Shown here in pieces: positions 53,825 through 61,726 of a stretch of 64,000 bases of DNA (positions are counted from its first letter, which is position 1; each line of letters opens with the position of its first letter). Made by a program: the position numbers and the translations under genes. This DNA comes from an uncultured Pseudomonadota bacterium. Its GTDB lineage: Bacteria > Pseudomonadota > Gammaproteobacteria > Methylococcales > Methylomonadaceae. The notes below the pieces were generated by a model that had not been told where the DNA came from, made no database searches, and saw only the letters and a list, made by a program, of their open reading frames with translations. The stretch lies in assembly GCA_903834465.1 (NCBI GenBank), contig CAILJB010000010.1, forward strand, positions 88,262 through 152,261. The letters are read 5' to 3'.

Positions 53825-56374
53825 TTAACCGCGATAATCTGAGATTTGGTCAAAATTCAAATAGTTATACGTTTCATCAGCGGTTTCGTTAATTTGCGTG
53901 GCATAAGACATATATTCTTCAACGGTTGGAATTTTGCCTAAAATCGAACATACTGCCGCGAGTTCTGCTGATGATAAAAACACGTTGGTGTTATCACCCA
54001 AACGATTCGGAAAATTGCGTGTTGATGTTGAAACAACCGTTGCGCCTTCTTTAACTCGTGCTTGATTTCCCATGCACAATGAGCAACCAGGCATTTCTAA
54101 ACGTGCGCCCGATTTTTCAAAGGTATCGTAATAACCTTCTTTAGTAAGTTGCGTCGCATCCATTTTTGTGGGTGGTGCAATCCATAATTTACTGGGCAAA
54201 TCGCCTTGTTGTGCTTTAAGTAAATTTCCTGCCGCGCGGAAATGCCCAATATTAGTCATGCACGAACCTAAAAACACTTCATCGATATGTGTTCCGGCAA
54301 CGTCCGATAATTTTTTAATATCGTCGGGGTCATTTGGACAAGCCAGCAATGGCTCTGTGATTTCATTCATGTTGATTTCGAGAACTTCGAAGTATTCTGC
54401 ATCGACATCCGGTTCAAGTAATACCGGATTTTCGAGCCATTCTTGCATTTTTGCAATGCGACGTTCAATCGTGCGTGCGTCGCCGTAACCTTCTTTAATC
54501 ATCCACTGCAACAACGTGATATTTGAATTCAGATACTCACGAATCGGGGCTTCATTCAAACGCACGGTGCAACCAGCCGCGCTACGTTCTGCTGACGCAT
54601 CGGATAATTCAAAGGCTTGTTCAACTTTCAAATCAGGCAAGCCTTCGATTTCTAAAATTCGTCCTGAAAAAACGTTCTTTTTACCTTTTTTATCGACAGT
54701 CAACAAACCGCGTTGAATGGCAACATAAGGAATCGCATTGACTAAATCACGCAGTGTAATGCCCGCTTGCATTTCGCCTGTAAAACGCACCAAAACCGAT
54801 TCAGGCATATCAAGTGGCATTACGCCTGTTGCCGCTGCAAAGGCAACTAATCCTGAACCAGCAGGGAATGAAATTCCGATTGGAAAACGGGTATGTGAAT
54901 CGCCACCAGTGCCAACAGAGTCTGGCAACAGCATTCGGTTTAACCATGAATGAATAATCCCATCTCCCGGACGTAACGAAACACCGCCACGATTCATGAT
55001 GAAATCGGGCAAAGTGTGTTGCATTTCAACATCGATAGGTTTTGGATAGGCGGCGGTATGACAGAATGATTGCATCACCAAATCGGCTGAAAAACCCAAA
55101 CACGCTAAATCTTTCAACTCATCGCGTGTCATCGGGCCGGTAGTATCTTGTGAACCGACGGTGGTCATGTGCGGTTCGCAATAAGTATTCGGACGAACGC
55201 CGGTTACGCCGCAGGCTTTGCCGACGATTTTTTGTGCGAGGGTGAAACCTTTGCCGCTGTCTTTTTCATCAATAGGACGTTTGAAAACGGTTGAAGGCGC
55301 TAAACCCAATGCGATTCGCGCTCTGTCAGTTAATCCACGTCCGATAATTAACGGAATGCGTCCACCCGCGCGAACTTCGTCGAGCAATACGTCTGTTTTT
55401 AATTCAAATTTACAAACGACTTCATTGCTACCATGACGTTTGACTTCGCCTTGATACGGATAAATGTCGATGACATCGCCCATATTTAATTGGCTCACAT
55501 CGCATTCAAACGGTAACGCTCCCGAATCTTCCATCGTGTTAAAGAAAATCGGAGCAATTTTCCCACCGATACATACACCGCCTTCGCGTTTGTTCGGAAT
55601 ATGCGGAATGTCGTTGCCCATAAACCAAAGTACAGAATTCGTTGCTGATTTGCGTGATGAACCGGTGCCAACGACATCGCCGACATACGCAACTGGAAAA
55701 CCTTTTTGTTTTAATTCGCCAATTTGTACTTCAGCATTTGTGATGCCATCACGCGGCATTTTGAGCATCGCTTTTGCGTGCAATGGAATATCTGGACGTG
55801 ACCACGCATCGGGAGCTGGTGATAAATCGTCGGTATTTGTTTCGCCAGTCACTTTGAAAACTGCTACTGTTAATTTTTCAGGCACAGCCGGTTTATGCGT
55901 AAACCATTCTGCATCTGCCCACGATTGCATCACCTGTTGAGCGTATAAATTACCGGCTTTCGCTTTTGCTTGAACATCGTGGAACGCATCAAAAATAAGC
56001 AACGTATGCGACAAACCTTTTGCTGCAACACCACAAATTGCCTCATGTTTGCTGTCTAACAAATCAATCAGTGGCGCAATGTTATAACCGCCCAGCATCG
56101 TGCCTAATAATTCGGTAGCACGTTCAGCCGTAAGAATTGGTGATGTTGTTTCGCCTTTTGCCAGTGCGGCTAAAAAGCCTGCTTTCACATAAGCCGCTTC
56201 GTCTACACCCGCCGGCACATGATTTGTGAGCAAATCTAAAATAAAATCCTCTTCGCTTGCGGGTGGATTTTTCAATAATTCACACACTGCCGCAGTTTGT
56301 GTTGCATCTAATGGTTTGGGAACAACGCCTTGGTCGGCACGTTCTGCAACATGTTGTCTATAATTTTCTAGCAT
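53825..56374 (-). CDS. acnB: Aconitate hydratase B
   Basis: The 849-residue TCA-cycle enzyme converting citrate to isocitrate, and also able to take 2-methylcitrate. HEAT-like N-terminal domain, then the swivelling domain, then the Fe-S domains: [20 protein letters not shown], the first cluster cysteine in [17 protein letters not shown], and [12 protein letters not shown] with two more. Length is normal for AcnB (about 860). An AAGGA site precedes the ATG at 56374. Confidence 0.98.
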   Translation of the reverse strand: MLENYRQHVAERADQGVVPKPLDATQTAAVCELLKNPPASEEDFILDLLTNHVPAGVDEAAYVKAGFLAALAKGETTSPILTAERATELLGTMLGGYNIAPLIDLLDSKHEAICGVAAKGLSHTLLIFDAFHDVQAKAKAGNLYAQQVMQSWADAEWFTHKPAVPEKLTVAVFKVTGETNTDDLSPAPDAWSRPDIPLHAKAMLKMPRDGITNAEVQIGELKQKGFPVAYVGDVVGTGSSRKSATNSVLWFMGNDIPHIPNKREGGVCIGGKIAPIFFNTMEDSGALPFECDVSQLNMGDVIDIYPYQGEVKRHGSNEVVCKFELKTDVLLDEVRAGGRIPLIIGRGLTDRARIALGLAPSTVFKRPIDEKDSGKGFTLAQKIVGKACGVTGVRPNTYCEPHMTTVGSQDTTGPMTRDELKDLACLGFSADLVMQSFCHTAAYPKPIDVEMQHTLPDFIMNRGGVSLRPGDGIIHSWLNRMLLPDSVGTGGDSHTRFPIGISFPAGSGLVAFAAATGVMPLDMPESVLVRFTGEMQAGITLRDLVNAIPYVAIQRGLLTVDKKGKKNVFSGRILEIEGLPDLKVEQAFELSDASAERSAAGCTVRLNEAPIREYLNSNITLLQWMIKEGYGDARTIERRIAKMQEWLENPVLLEPDVDAEYFEVLEINMNEITEPLLACPNDPDDIKKLSDVAGTHIDEVFLGSCMTNIGHFRAAGNLLKAQQGDLPSKLWIAPPTKMDATQLTKEGYYDTFEKSGARLEMPGCSLCMGNQARVKEGATVVSTSTRNFPNRLGDNTNVFLSSAELAAVCSILGKIPTVEEYMSYATQINETADETYNYLNFDQISDYRG

Positions 56375-56461
56375 AAAATTCCTTGAAGTTCGTTATGAAA
56401 GTAAATGTAAAAAGTGTGTGGTAAGTCGCTTTATTTTTAAAGTAATTGGCGTAAAATCCGA

Positions 56462-56523
56462 CCTAACGGTTAGGGTGTTTGATGTCAAACATCTATTTTA
56501 TTCGATTTTATTGCCCAACGGGC
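56462..56523. promoter_or_regulatory. Three short palindromes upstream of the 223-residue unknown gene
   Basis: CCTAAC-G-GTTAGG (56462-56474), TGTTTGA-TG-TCAAACA (56476-56491) and GCCC-AAC-GGGC (56513-56523) follow one another between acnB and the 56534 ATG. The first two are perfect and could be operators. The third abuts the GAGG ribosome binding site and could hinder its use as RNA. No regulator is identified; the rest of 56375-56533 shows nothing else certain. Confidence 0.5.
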
Positions 56524-56533
56524 GAGGTTTGTT

Positions 56534-57205
56534 ATGGATTTTAATATTTCTTCAGTTTCCAATCCCAATTTTTATAATCCGCAAACGACTAATAAAGTTG
56601 CGGCTGCAAATAGTGCTAATTTAGCTAACAATGCAGCGAATGAGTCGGCATTTTCGTCTTATATCGGACAGGCTTTAGCGCAAATTGGCGTTGCTAATCC
56701 TACTAATTCGTCAGCACCCGTTGTGAGTAGTGCGAATAGAGCGAATGCTTCTCAAAAATCATTGAATACGTTTATTCAAGATTTGTTTACGATTTTAAGT
56801 AAAAAGGATACATCTCAAAAAACAACGGCATCTGTTTCTCAACAAGCAAGTTCAAAACAGACCTTACAAGATAATGAATCATCAGAAAGTTCAAATGATT
56901 CCGAATTGAGTGGTCTTAACGAAGCGGCATTAGCGGCGTATACGGGCAACAATAGCACGACTGTTGGTAATATAGCGTCAAATTTGCAAACATTGGTAAC
57001 ACAATTAAATGACAACAGTCGGAATACGGAAAATAACGGTTCAAGTGCGATTCAAACTTTGCAAAATGGTTTTCAAAGTATCTTAGAGGCTCAAGGTGCG
57101 AGTGCTACAAATAGTGGCGCGACGCTAGGCAGTTTTTTACAAGCACTGGCGCAAAATTTACAAGGTCAAAGCCCACTTGGCATTATTATCAATACTCAAG
57201 CCTAG
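56534..57205 (+). CDS. Ser/Asn/Gln-rich protein of unknown function
   Basis: A 223-residue protein, very rich in Ser, Asn, Gln, Ala and Thr, almost without Cys/Trp and with few charged residues. No signal peptide or membrane segment. The N-terminal part (about 1-75) has ANSANLANNAANESAF, the centre (about 100-125) is Ser/Lys/Gln then acidic (NESSESSNDSELS), and the C-terminus is a more ordered, likely helical region, LGSFLQALAQNLQGQSPLG, ending IIINTQA. GAGG precedes the ATG. I do not recognise a family with certainty. Such composition fits a disordered surface or secreted protein, but this is only inferred. Confidence 0.6.
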   Translation: MDFNISSVSNPNFYNPQTTNKVAAANSANLANNAANESAFSSYIGQALAQIGVANPTNSSAPVVSSANRANASQKSLNTFIQDLFTILSKKDTSQKTTASVSQQASSKQTLQDNESSESSNDSELSGLNEAALAAYTGNNSTTVGNIASNLQTLVTQLNDNSRNTENNGSSAIQTLQNGFQSILEAQGASATNSGATLGSFLQALAQNLQGQSPLGIIINTQA

Positions 57206-57221
57206 TTGCTGAAAAAAATAC

Positions 57222-57253
57222 AAAAAAATAGCGCGGCTGAAAAAGCTGCGCTA
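57222..57253 (-). terminator. Terminator of ihfB
   Basis: On the minus strand TAGCGCAGCT (57253-57244) pairs with AGCCGCGCTA (57238-57229), with one G-U pair and a 5-base loop. It is followed by TTTTTTT (57228-57222). It also sits right after the plus-strand 223-residue gene and may act on both. Confidence 0.85.
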
Positions 57254-57286
57254 ACAATATGTAACAAAAATGGCGGGCTTTTATGC

Positions 57287-57592
57287 CTACTCGATGATTT
57301 TATATTTATCCGCAGACGCATTCACGCGATCACGCAGTTCTTTACCTGGTTTGAAATGTGGAACGTGTTTTTTGGCTAATGCTACAGATTCGCCCGTTTT
57401 TGGATTACGTCCCATGCGTGGTGGACGCAAACGTAATGAAAAACTTCCGAATCCTCTAATTTCAATACGTTCTCCGGCAGACAACGCTTGATTCATTTGC
57501 TCAATAATACACTTTACGGTTAATTCTACGTCTTTTAAGGCAAAATGGGATTGCTGTTTTGCCAGTACATCGATTAGTTCAGATTTTGTCAC
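57287..57592 (-). CDS. ihfB: Integration host factor subunit beta
   Basis: A 101-residue DNA-bending protein forming a heterodimer with IhfA. The start is a GTG at 57592, giving (V/M)[12 protein letters not shown] as in the family; an AGGAG site lies five bases before it. A longer frame from a TTG lacks a good site. [25 protein letters not shown] contains the DNA-intercalating Pro region. It lies downstream of rpsA as in E. coli, behind a terminator. Confidence 0.96.
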   Translation of the reverse strand: MTKSELIDVLAKQQSHFALKDVELTVKCIIEQMNQALSAGERIEIRGFGSFSLRLRPPRMGRNPKTGESVALAKKHVPHFKPGKELRDRVNASADKYKIIE

Positions 57593-57610
57593 CTGCGCTC
57601 CTGTCAAAAT

Positions 57611-57640
57611 AAAAAAGGAGACACGACAAGCCGCGTCTCC
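57611..57640 (-). terminator. Terminator between rpsA and ihfB
   Basis: On the minus strand GGAGACGCG (57640-57632) pairs with CGTGTCTCC (57625-57617), one G-U pair, followed by TTTTTTATTTT. A strong intrinsic terminator; ihfB must be reached by read-through or its own promoter. Confidence 0.9.
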
Positions 57641-57657
57641 TTTCCAATCTCAAGATT

Positions 57658-59349
57658 TTATTTTTCCATTTGTTGCTTGAAAATATCACCTAAAGTGGGT
57701 GATGCAACGCTTTGGCTTTGTTGTGCTGAATACTCTTTTGCAGAAATTGGGTGTTCTTTTTCTGCATGAGCTTGATGCTCTTCTTTTGGTTTCATCGACA
57801 AGCTGATGGTTTTCGCTTTTTTGTCGATGCCAATGAATTTTGCTTCAATGCTGTCGCCTTCTTTCAATAAAGTACGCGCATCTTCAACGCGATCACGTTG
57901 AATTTCAGACGCTCTCAAGTAACCTTCGATACCGTCTTCTAACGTAACAATCGCCCCTTTTGCATCCACTTCTTTAATCGTACCTTTTACTGCGCTGCCT
58001 TTTTCATGCGTCGCGAGGAAGTTTTGGAATGGGTCTTGAGCTAATTGTTTGATACCTAACGAGATACGTTCACGTTCTGAATCAACCGCTAAGATGATAG
58101 TTTCGAGTTCATCGCCTTTTTTGAAATCACGAACTGAATTTTCGCCTTCATCTGCCCATGAAATGTCTGACATGTGAACTAAGCCATCAATGCCGCCATC
58201 TAAGCCAATGAAGATACCGAAATCAGTGATTGATTTGATTTTACCGGTGATTTTGTCGCCTTTGTTGTGCGTTGCTGCAAATTCATCCCAAGGATTGGTT
58301 TTGCATTGTTTCATGCCAAGTGAAATACGACGACGTTCTTCATCGATTTCCAAAACCATGATTTCAACTTCATCGCCCAATTGCACTAAACGTGATGGGT
58401 TGACGTTTTTGTTTGTCCAATCCATTTCTGAAACGTGAACCAAACCTTCAACGCCTTCTTCGATTTCAACAAAACAGCCGTAATCTGTTAAGTTATTAAC
58501 TTTGCCGAAGACGCGCGTACCAGCTGGGTAACGGCGTGCAATGTTTTGCCATGGATCTTCACCCATTTGTTTCATACCTAAAGACACACGGTTTTTGTCT
58601 TTGTCATATTTCAACACTTTAACTTTGATTTCTTGACCAATTTCAACACATTCTGACGGATGACGTACACGTCTCCACGCCATATCGGTGATGTGTAATA
58701 AACCGTCGATGCCGCCTAAATCAATGAACGCGCCGTAATCTGTTAAGTTTTTCACTACGCCGATAACGGTTGCGCCTTCTTCAAGCGTTTTTAATAATTC
58801 TTCACGTTCTGCGCTGTATTCTTTTTCAACAACGGCGCGACGTGATAACACCACGTTATTACGTTTTTGGTCAATTTTGATGACTTTGAATTCTAAATCA
58901 CGACCTTCTAAGAAAGTGGTGTCACGAATCGGGCGTACGTCAACGAGTGAACCAGGTAAGAACGCGCGTAATGCACCCACTTCCACGGTAAAGCCGCCGC
59001 GTACTTTGCCGTTAATACGACCAATAATGGTGGCATCATTTTCAAACGCGGTTTCGAGTTCGAACCATGCTTTATTTTTCTTTGCTTTATCGCGGGAAAG
59101 AATCGTAGAACCTAAACCGTCTTCAAACAAATCTAAAGCCACTTCGATTTCATCGCCAATCGAAATTTCTAATTCGCCATTCGCATTCAAAAATTGCCAT
59201 TTCGGGATAACGCCTTCTGATTTTGAATGGGTACTGACGATAACCATATCATTTTCAATATCGATTACCGTTCCAACTAACATGGCACCAGGACTCATTT
59301 TGGTCTTGGTTAAACTCTCTTCAAGTAACGCAGCAAAGCTTTCGCTCAT
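57658..59349 (-). CDS. rpsA: 30S ribosomal protein S1
   Basis: The 563-residue S1 protein that binds mRNA on the ribosome. Six S1 OB-fold repeats are visible, with recurrent motifs such as [49 protein letters not shown] and [25 protein letters not shown]. Length matches E. coli (557). It is downstream of cmk, the conserved aroA-cmk-rpsA-ihfB order, but a terminator separates it from cmk. Confidence 0.98.
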   Translation of the reverse strand: MSESFAALLEESLTKTKMSPGAMLVGTVIDIENDMVIVSTHSKSEGVIPKWQFLNANGELEISIGDEIEVALDLFEDGLGSTILSRDKAKKNKAWFELETAFENDATIIGRINGKVRGGFTVEVGALRAFLPGSLVDVRPIRDTTFLEGRDLEFKVIKIDQKRNNVVLSRRAVVEKEYSAEREELLKTLEEGATVIGVVKNLTDYGAFIDLGGIDGLLHITDMAWRRVRHPSECVEIGQEIKVKVLKYDKDKNRVSLGMKQMGEDPWQNIARRYPAGTRVFGKVNNLTDYGCFVEIEEGVEGLVHVSEMDWTNKNVNPSRLVQLGDEVEIMVLEIDEERRRISLGMKQCKTNPWDEFAATHNKGDKITGKIKSITDFGIFIGLDGGIDGLVHMSDISWADEGENSVRDFKKGDELETIILAVDSERERISLGIKQLAQDPFQNFLATHEKGSAVKGTIKEVDAKGAIVTLEDGIEGYLRASEIQRDRVEDARTLLKEGDSIEAKFIGIDKKAKTISLSMKPKEEHQAHAEKEHPISAKEYSAQQSQSVASPTLGDIFKQQMEK

Positions 59350-59407
59350 TTTTCTTTCCCAGATCGGTTAATTTCAAACCAATCTTTACTGTTATTTAAA
59401 AGTTAAT

Positions 59408-59430
59408 AAAAAAACCGCAAATTTTTGCGG
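59408..59430 (-). terminator. Terminator of cmk
   Basis: On the minus strand CCGCAAA-AA-TTTGCGG (59430-59415) is a palindromic stem followed by TTTTTTT. It ends aroA-cmk transcription ahead of rpsA, whose promoter must lie in 59350-59410. Confidence 0.85.
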
Positions 59431-59449
59431 CGACTATAAAAATGTCCGT

Positions 59450-60106
59450 TTATCGGACTAAACTTAACACTTCTTCAACAACGGCTTGAATACTCAAGTC
59501 AGAAGAATCAATATAAACGGCATCAGCGGCTGGAATCAGTGGCGAAAATTGACGCTCACTATCACGCTGATCGCGTTCTTGTATATCGGCAGTTATCTTT
59601 GAAAGGTTAGCATCAATTCCTTTCAGTTTCAACTGTTTATAACGTCTTTCTGCCCTTGTTAATGCACTTGCTGTCAGAAAAACTTTATAACATGCCTCCG
59701 GGAAAACCACTGTTCCCATGTCTCGACCATCGGCAACTAATCCGGGGGCTTGTTTAAAATCATGCTGTTTTTGTAATAATGCTGCGCGAACTTCAGGTAT
59801 GGCTGCAATTTTTGAAGCCATATTCCCCGTGCTTTCTAAGCCTAACAAATCTGTTATATCTTGACCATTGAGCTTAACTAATCGGTCTTCACCGCATTCA
59901 AAAACCAAATCCATTGCCAAGGCGACTTCTACAATTTCGGCAATCCCTGCATCTGCCACATTTTTCTCGGTAATCTCAAGAGCTAATGCACGGTAAATCG
60001 CGCCACTGTCTAAATAATGCCAACCTAATTTTTGGGCAATCAATCGACTGACTGTGCCTTTACCCGCGCCACTTGGACCATCTAACGTTAAAATTGGAAT
60101 ATCCAT
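59450..60106 (-). CDS. cmk: Cytidylate kinase
   Basis: A 218-residue kinase phosphorylating CMP and dCMP. MDIPILTLDGPSGAGKGTVSR is the family start with the P-loop GPSGAGKGT; the longer frame upstream is only the end of aroA in another frame. HYLDSGAIYRALAL, VADGRDMGTVVFP and the lid region RDQRDSERQFSPLIP follow. The ATG overlaps the aroA stop (TAATG) and has GAGGAAGG upstream. Confidence 0.97.
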   Translation of the reverse strand: MDIPILTLDGPSGAGKGTVSRLIAQKLGWHYLDSGAIYRALALEITEKNVADAGIAEIVEVALAMDLVFECGEDRLVKLNGQDITDLLGLESTGNMASKIAAIPEVRAALLQKQHDFKQAPGLVADGRDMGTVVFPEACYKVFLTASALTRAERRYKQLKLKGIDANLSKITADIQERDQRDSERQFSPLIPAADAVYIDSSDLSIQAVVEEVLSLVR

Positions 60107-61425
60107 TAACCTTCCTCGCTGGTCAGTTGTAAACCAAGATTTGTTGCCAATTTTTTGAATTCTGGAAATGACGTATTGACATTCGCGCAATCTAAAATGG
60201 TAATCGGTGCATTTGCGCGTAAACCGGCAATTGCAAACGCCATCGCAATACGATGATCGCCATGTGAATCAATTTCTCCTCCACCCATTGCACCGCTTTG
60301 AATAATCATGCCATCGGGCGTAGGTTGCGCGTTTACCCCTAAAATTTGCAAACCATCCGCCATTACTTGAATTCGGTCTGATTCTTTAACACGCAATTCT
60401 TCTGCGCCAGTTAAACGGGTTTCACCTTCTGCACATGCGGCAGCAATAAATAAAACGGGGAATTCGTCGATGGCTAACGGCACGAGATGTTCAGGAATTT
60501 TAATGCCTTTCAATGGAGCTGAAATAACACGCAAATCCGCAACGGGTTCACCACCAACAATGCGTTCGTTCAACACTTCAATGTTTGCTCCCATCAAACG
60601 CAAAATATCAATTACGCCAGTTCGCGTTGGATTGATGCCAACGTGTTTGAGCAATACATCTGAATTAGTCGCAATCGACGCGCCAACCAAGAAAAATGCT
60701 GCTGACGAAATATCGCTCGGCACGTCAATGGTCATTGCCGTTAATTTTCCATTTGTAGAAATACTGGCTTGATTGCCTTGTTGCGAAACGGGATAACCAA
60801 AACCGGTCAACATTCGTTCAGTATGGTCGCGAGTGGGTGCAGGTTCGGTCACTTTTGTTTCGCCTTGCGCGTACATGCCGGCGAGTAATAAACACGATTT
60901 GACCTGTGCGCTCGCCATTGGCATTACATAATCAATCCCCGTCAACTGCCCTGCTTTACCCGTAATGTGCAACGGCGCAGTGCCTTTTTCGGTGGTTTTA
61001 ATGTCTGCGCCCATTTGTGCTAACGGTTCAGTGACACGTTTCATGGGGCGTTTTGACAACGATTCATCACCTGACAGAACCGAATCAAAGGCTTGACCTG
61101 CTAATAAACCGCTTAATAAACGCATCGATGTTCCAGAATTGCCCAGATATAACGGTTTTTGCGGAGCTTTCAAACCGTGTTTTCCCACGCCATGAATTGT
61201 CACACAACCGTTCCCCGTTTGTTCGATATTTACGCCCATATCCCGAAAGGCTTGTAATGTCGCTAACGCATCTTCAGCTTCTAAAAAGCCTGTAACGTGC
61301 GTAACCCCTTCAGCTAATGAACCAAGCATAATCGAGCGATGTGAAATGGATTTATCGCCAGCAACTCGTGCTTCACCGCGTAATGAACCGCCGTTTTGAA
61401 TGTGAAATGTTATTTTTTTAGTCAT
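60106..61425 (-). CDS. aroA: 3-phosphoshikimate 1-carboxyvinyltransferase (EPSP synthase)
   Basis: A 439-residue shikimate-pathway enzyme. GEARVAGDKSISHRSIMLGSLAEG, YLGNSGTSMRLLSGLLAGQ, and SLSKRPMKRVTEPL identify it, and DHRIAMAFAIAGL is near the C-terminus. GNSGTSMR and the AGMYAQGETKVTEPAPTRDHTERML region fit the class II-like, glyphosate-tolerance-type sequence layout rather than the classical E. coli type (inferred from the motifs). Confidence 0.95.
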   Translation of the reverse strand: MTKKITFHIQNGGSLRGEARVAGDKSISHRSIMLGSLAEGVTHVTGFLEAEDALATLQAFRDMGVNIEQTGNGCVTIHGVGKHGLKAPQKPLYLGNSGTSMRLLSGLLAGQAFDSVLSGDESLSKRPMKRVTEPLAQMGADIKTTEKGTAPLHITGKAGQLTGIDYVMPMASAQVKSCLLLAGMYAQGETKVTEPAPTRDHTERMLTGFGYPVSQQGNQASISTNGKLTAMTIDVPSDISSAAFFLVGASIATNSDVLLKHVGINPTRTGVIDILRLMGANIEVLNERIVGGEPVADLRVISAPLKGIKIPEHLVPLAIDEFPVLFIAAACAEGETRLTGAEELRVKESDRIQVMADGLQILGVNAQPTPDGMIIQSGAMGGGEIDSHGDHRIAMAFAIAGLRANAPITILDCANVNTSFPEFKKLATNLGLQLTSEEG

Positions 61426-61726
61426 GTTTAATTTTTCAGGATGTTGTTATTTTTATTATTTAAGCGATGCTTGCAATGTGTAACGTGTGGGTCTATTTCC
61501 CCTAATACAAACAACCACTAAAGAATCTATCGCCACGTCCGACAAAGTGCAATCAAGATATTGTTTTTGAAATTCAGTGCCGAATTATAACACAACAACA
61601 AAAACCACCTTCTTCTCTCAAAAAGAGATGAAATTAGACAAAATTGCTAAAAGCAATTTTTTAATGTAGATAGACAAAATCGGGCTAATATTCGCCCGTT
61701 TAATAATTAGTTACGGAGTTTTACCT
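61426..61726. promoter_or_regulatory. Divergent leader region between aroA and the large surface protein
   Basis: About 300 AT-rich bases. On the minus strand TATAAT (61589-61584) could serve aroA, without a clear -35. On the plus strand TATAAC (61586-61591) is near TTGAAA (61567-61572), but the spacing is only 13 bases. The sequence TAGACAAAAT occurs twice (61635-61644, 61671-61680), flanking a terminator-like hairpin. A second small hairpin, CGGGC...GCCCG (61681-61698), lies just before the ACGGAG ribosome binding site. I see no coding frame. Confidence 0.5.
61640..61662 (+). terminator. Terminator-like hairpin in the surface-protein leader
   Basis: AAAATTGCT-AAA-AGCAATTTT is a perfect 9-base stem with a T-run ending at 61662. 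On the plus strand it has the form of an intrinsic terminator, placed about 65 bases before the start codon. With no upstream plus-strand gene, it could be an attenuator of the surface protein or end a small RNA. Confidence 0.55.

Noticed and set aside
57205..57607. ihfB starting at the upstream TTG (57607)
   Set aside because: The GTG at 57592 has the AGGAG site at correct distance and gives the family start TKSELI.
61426..61726. Small gene or stable RNA in the surface-protein leader
   Set aside because: No frame with a start and ribosome binding site was found, and the RNA possibility rests only on one hairpin, so it is left as a leader feature.
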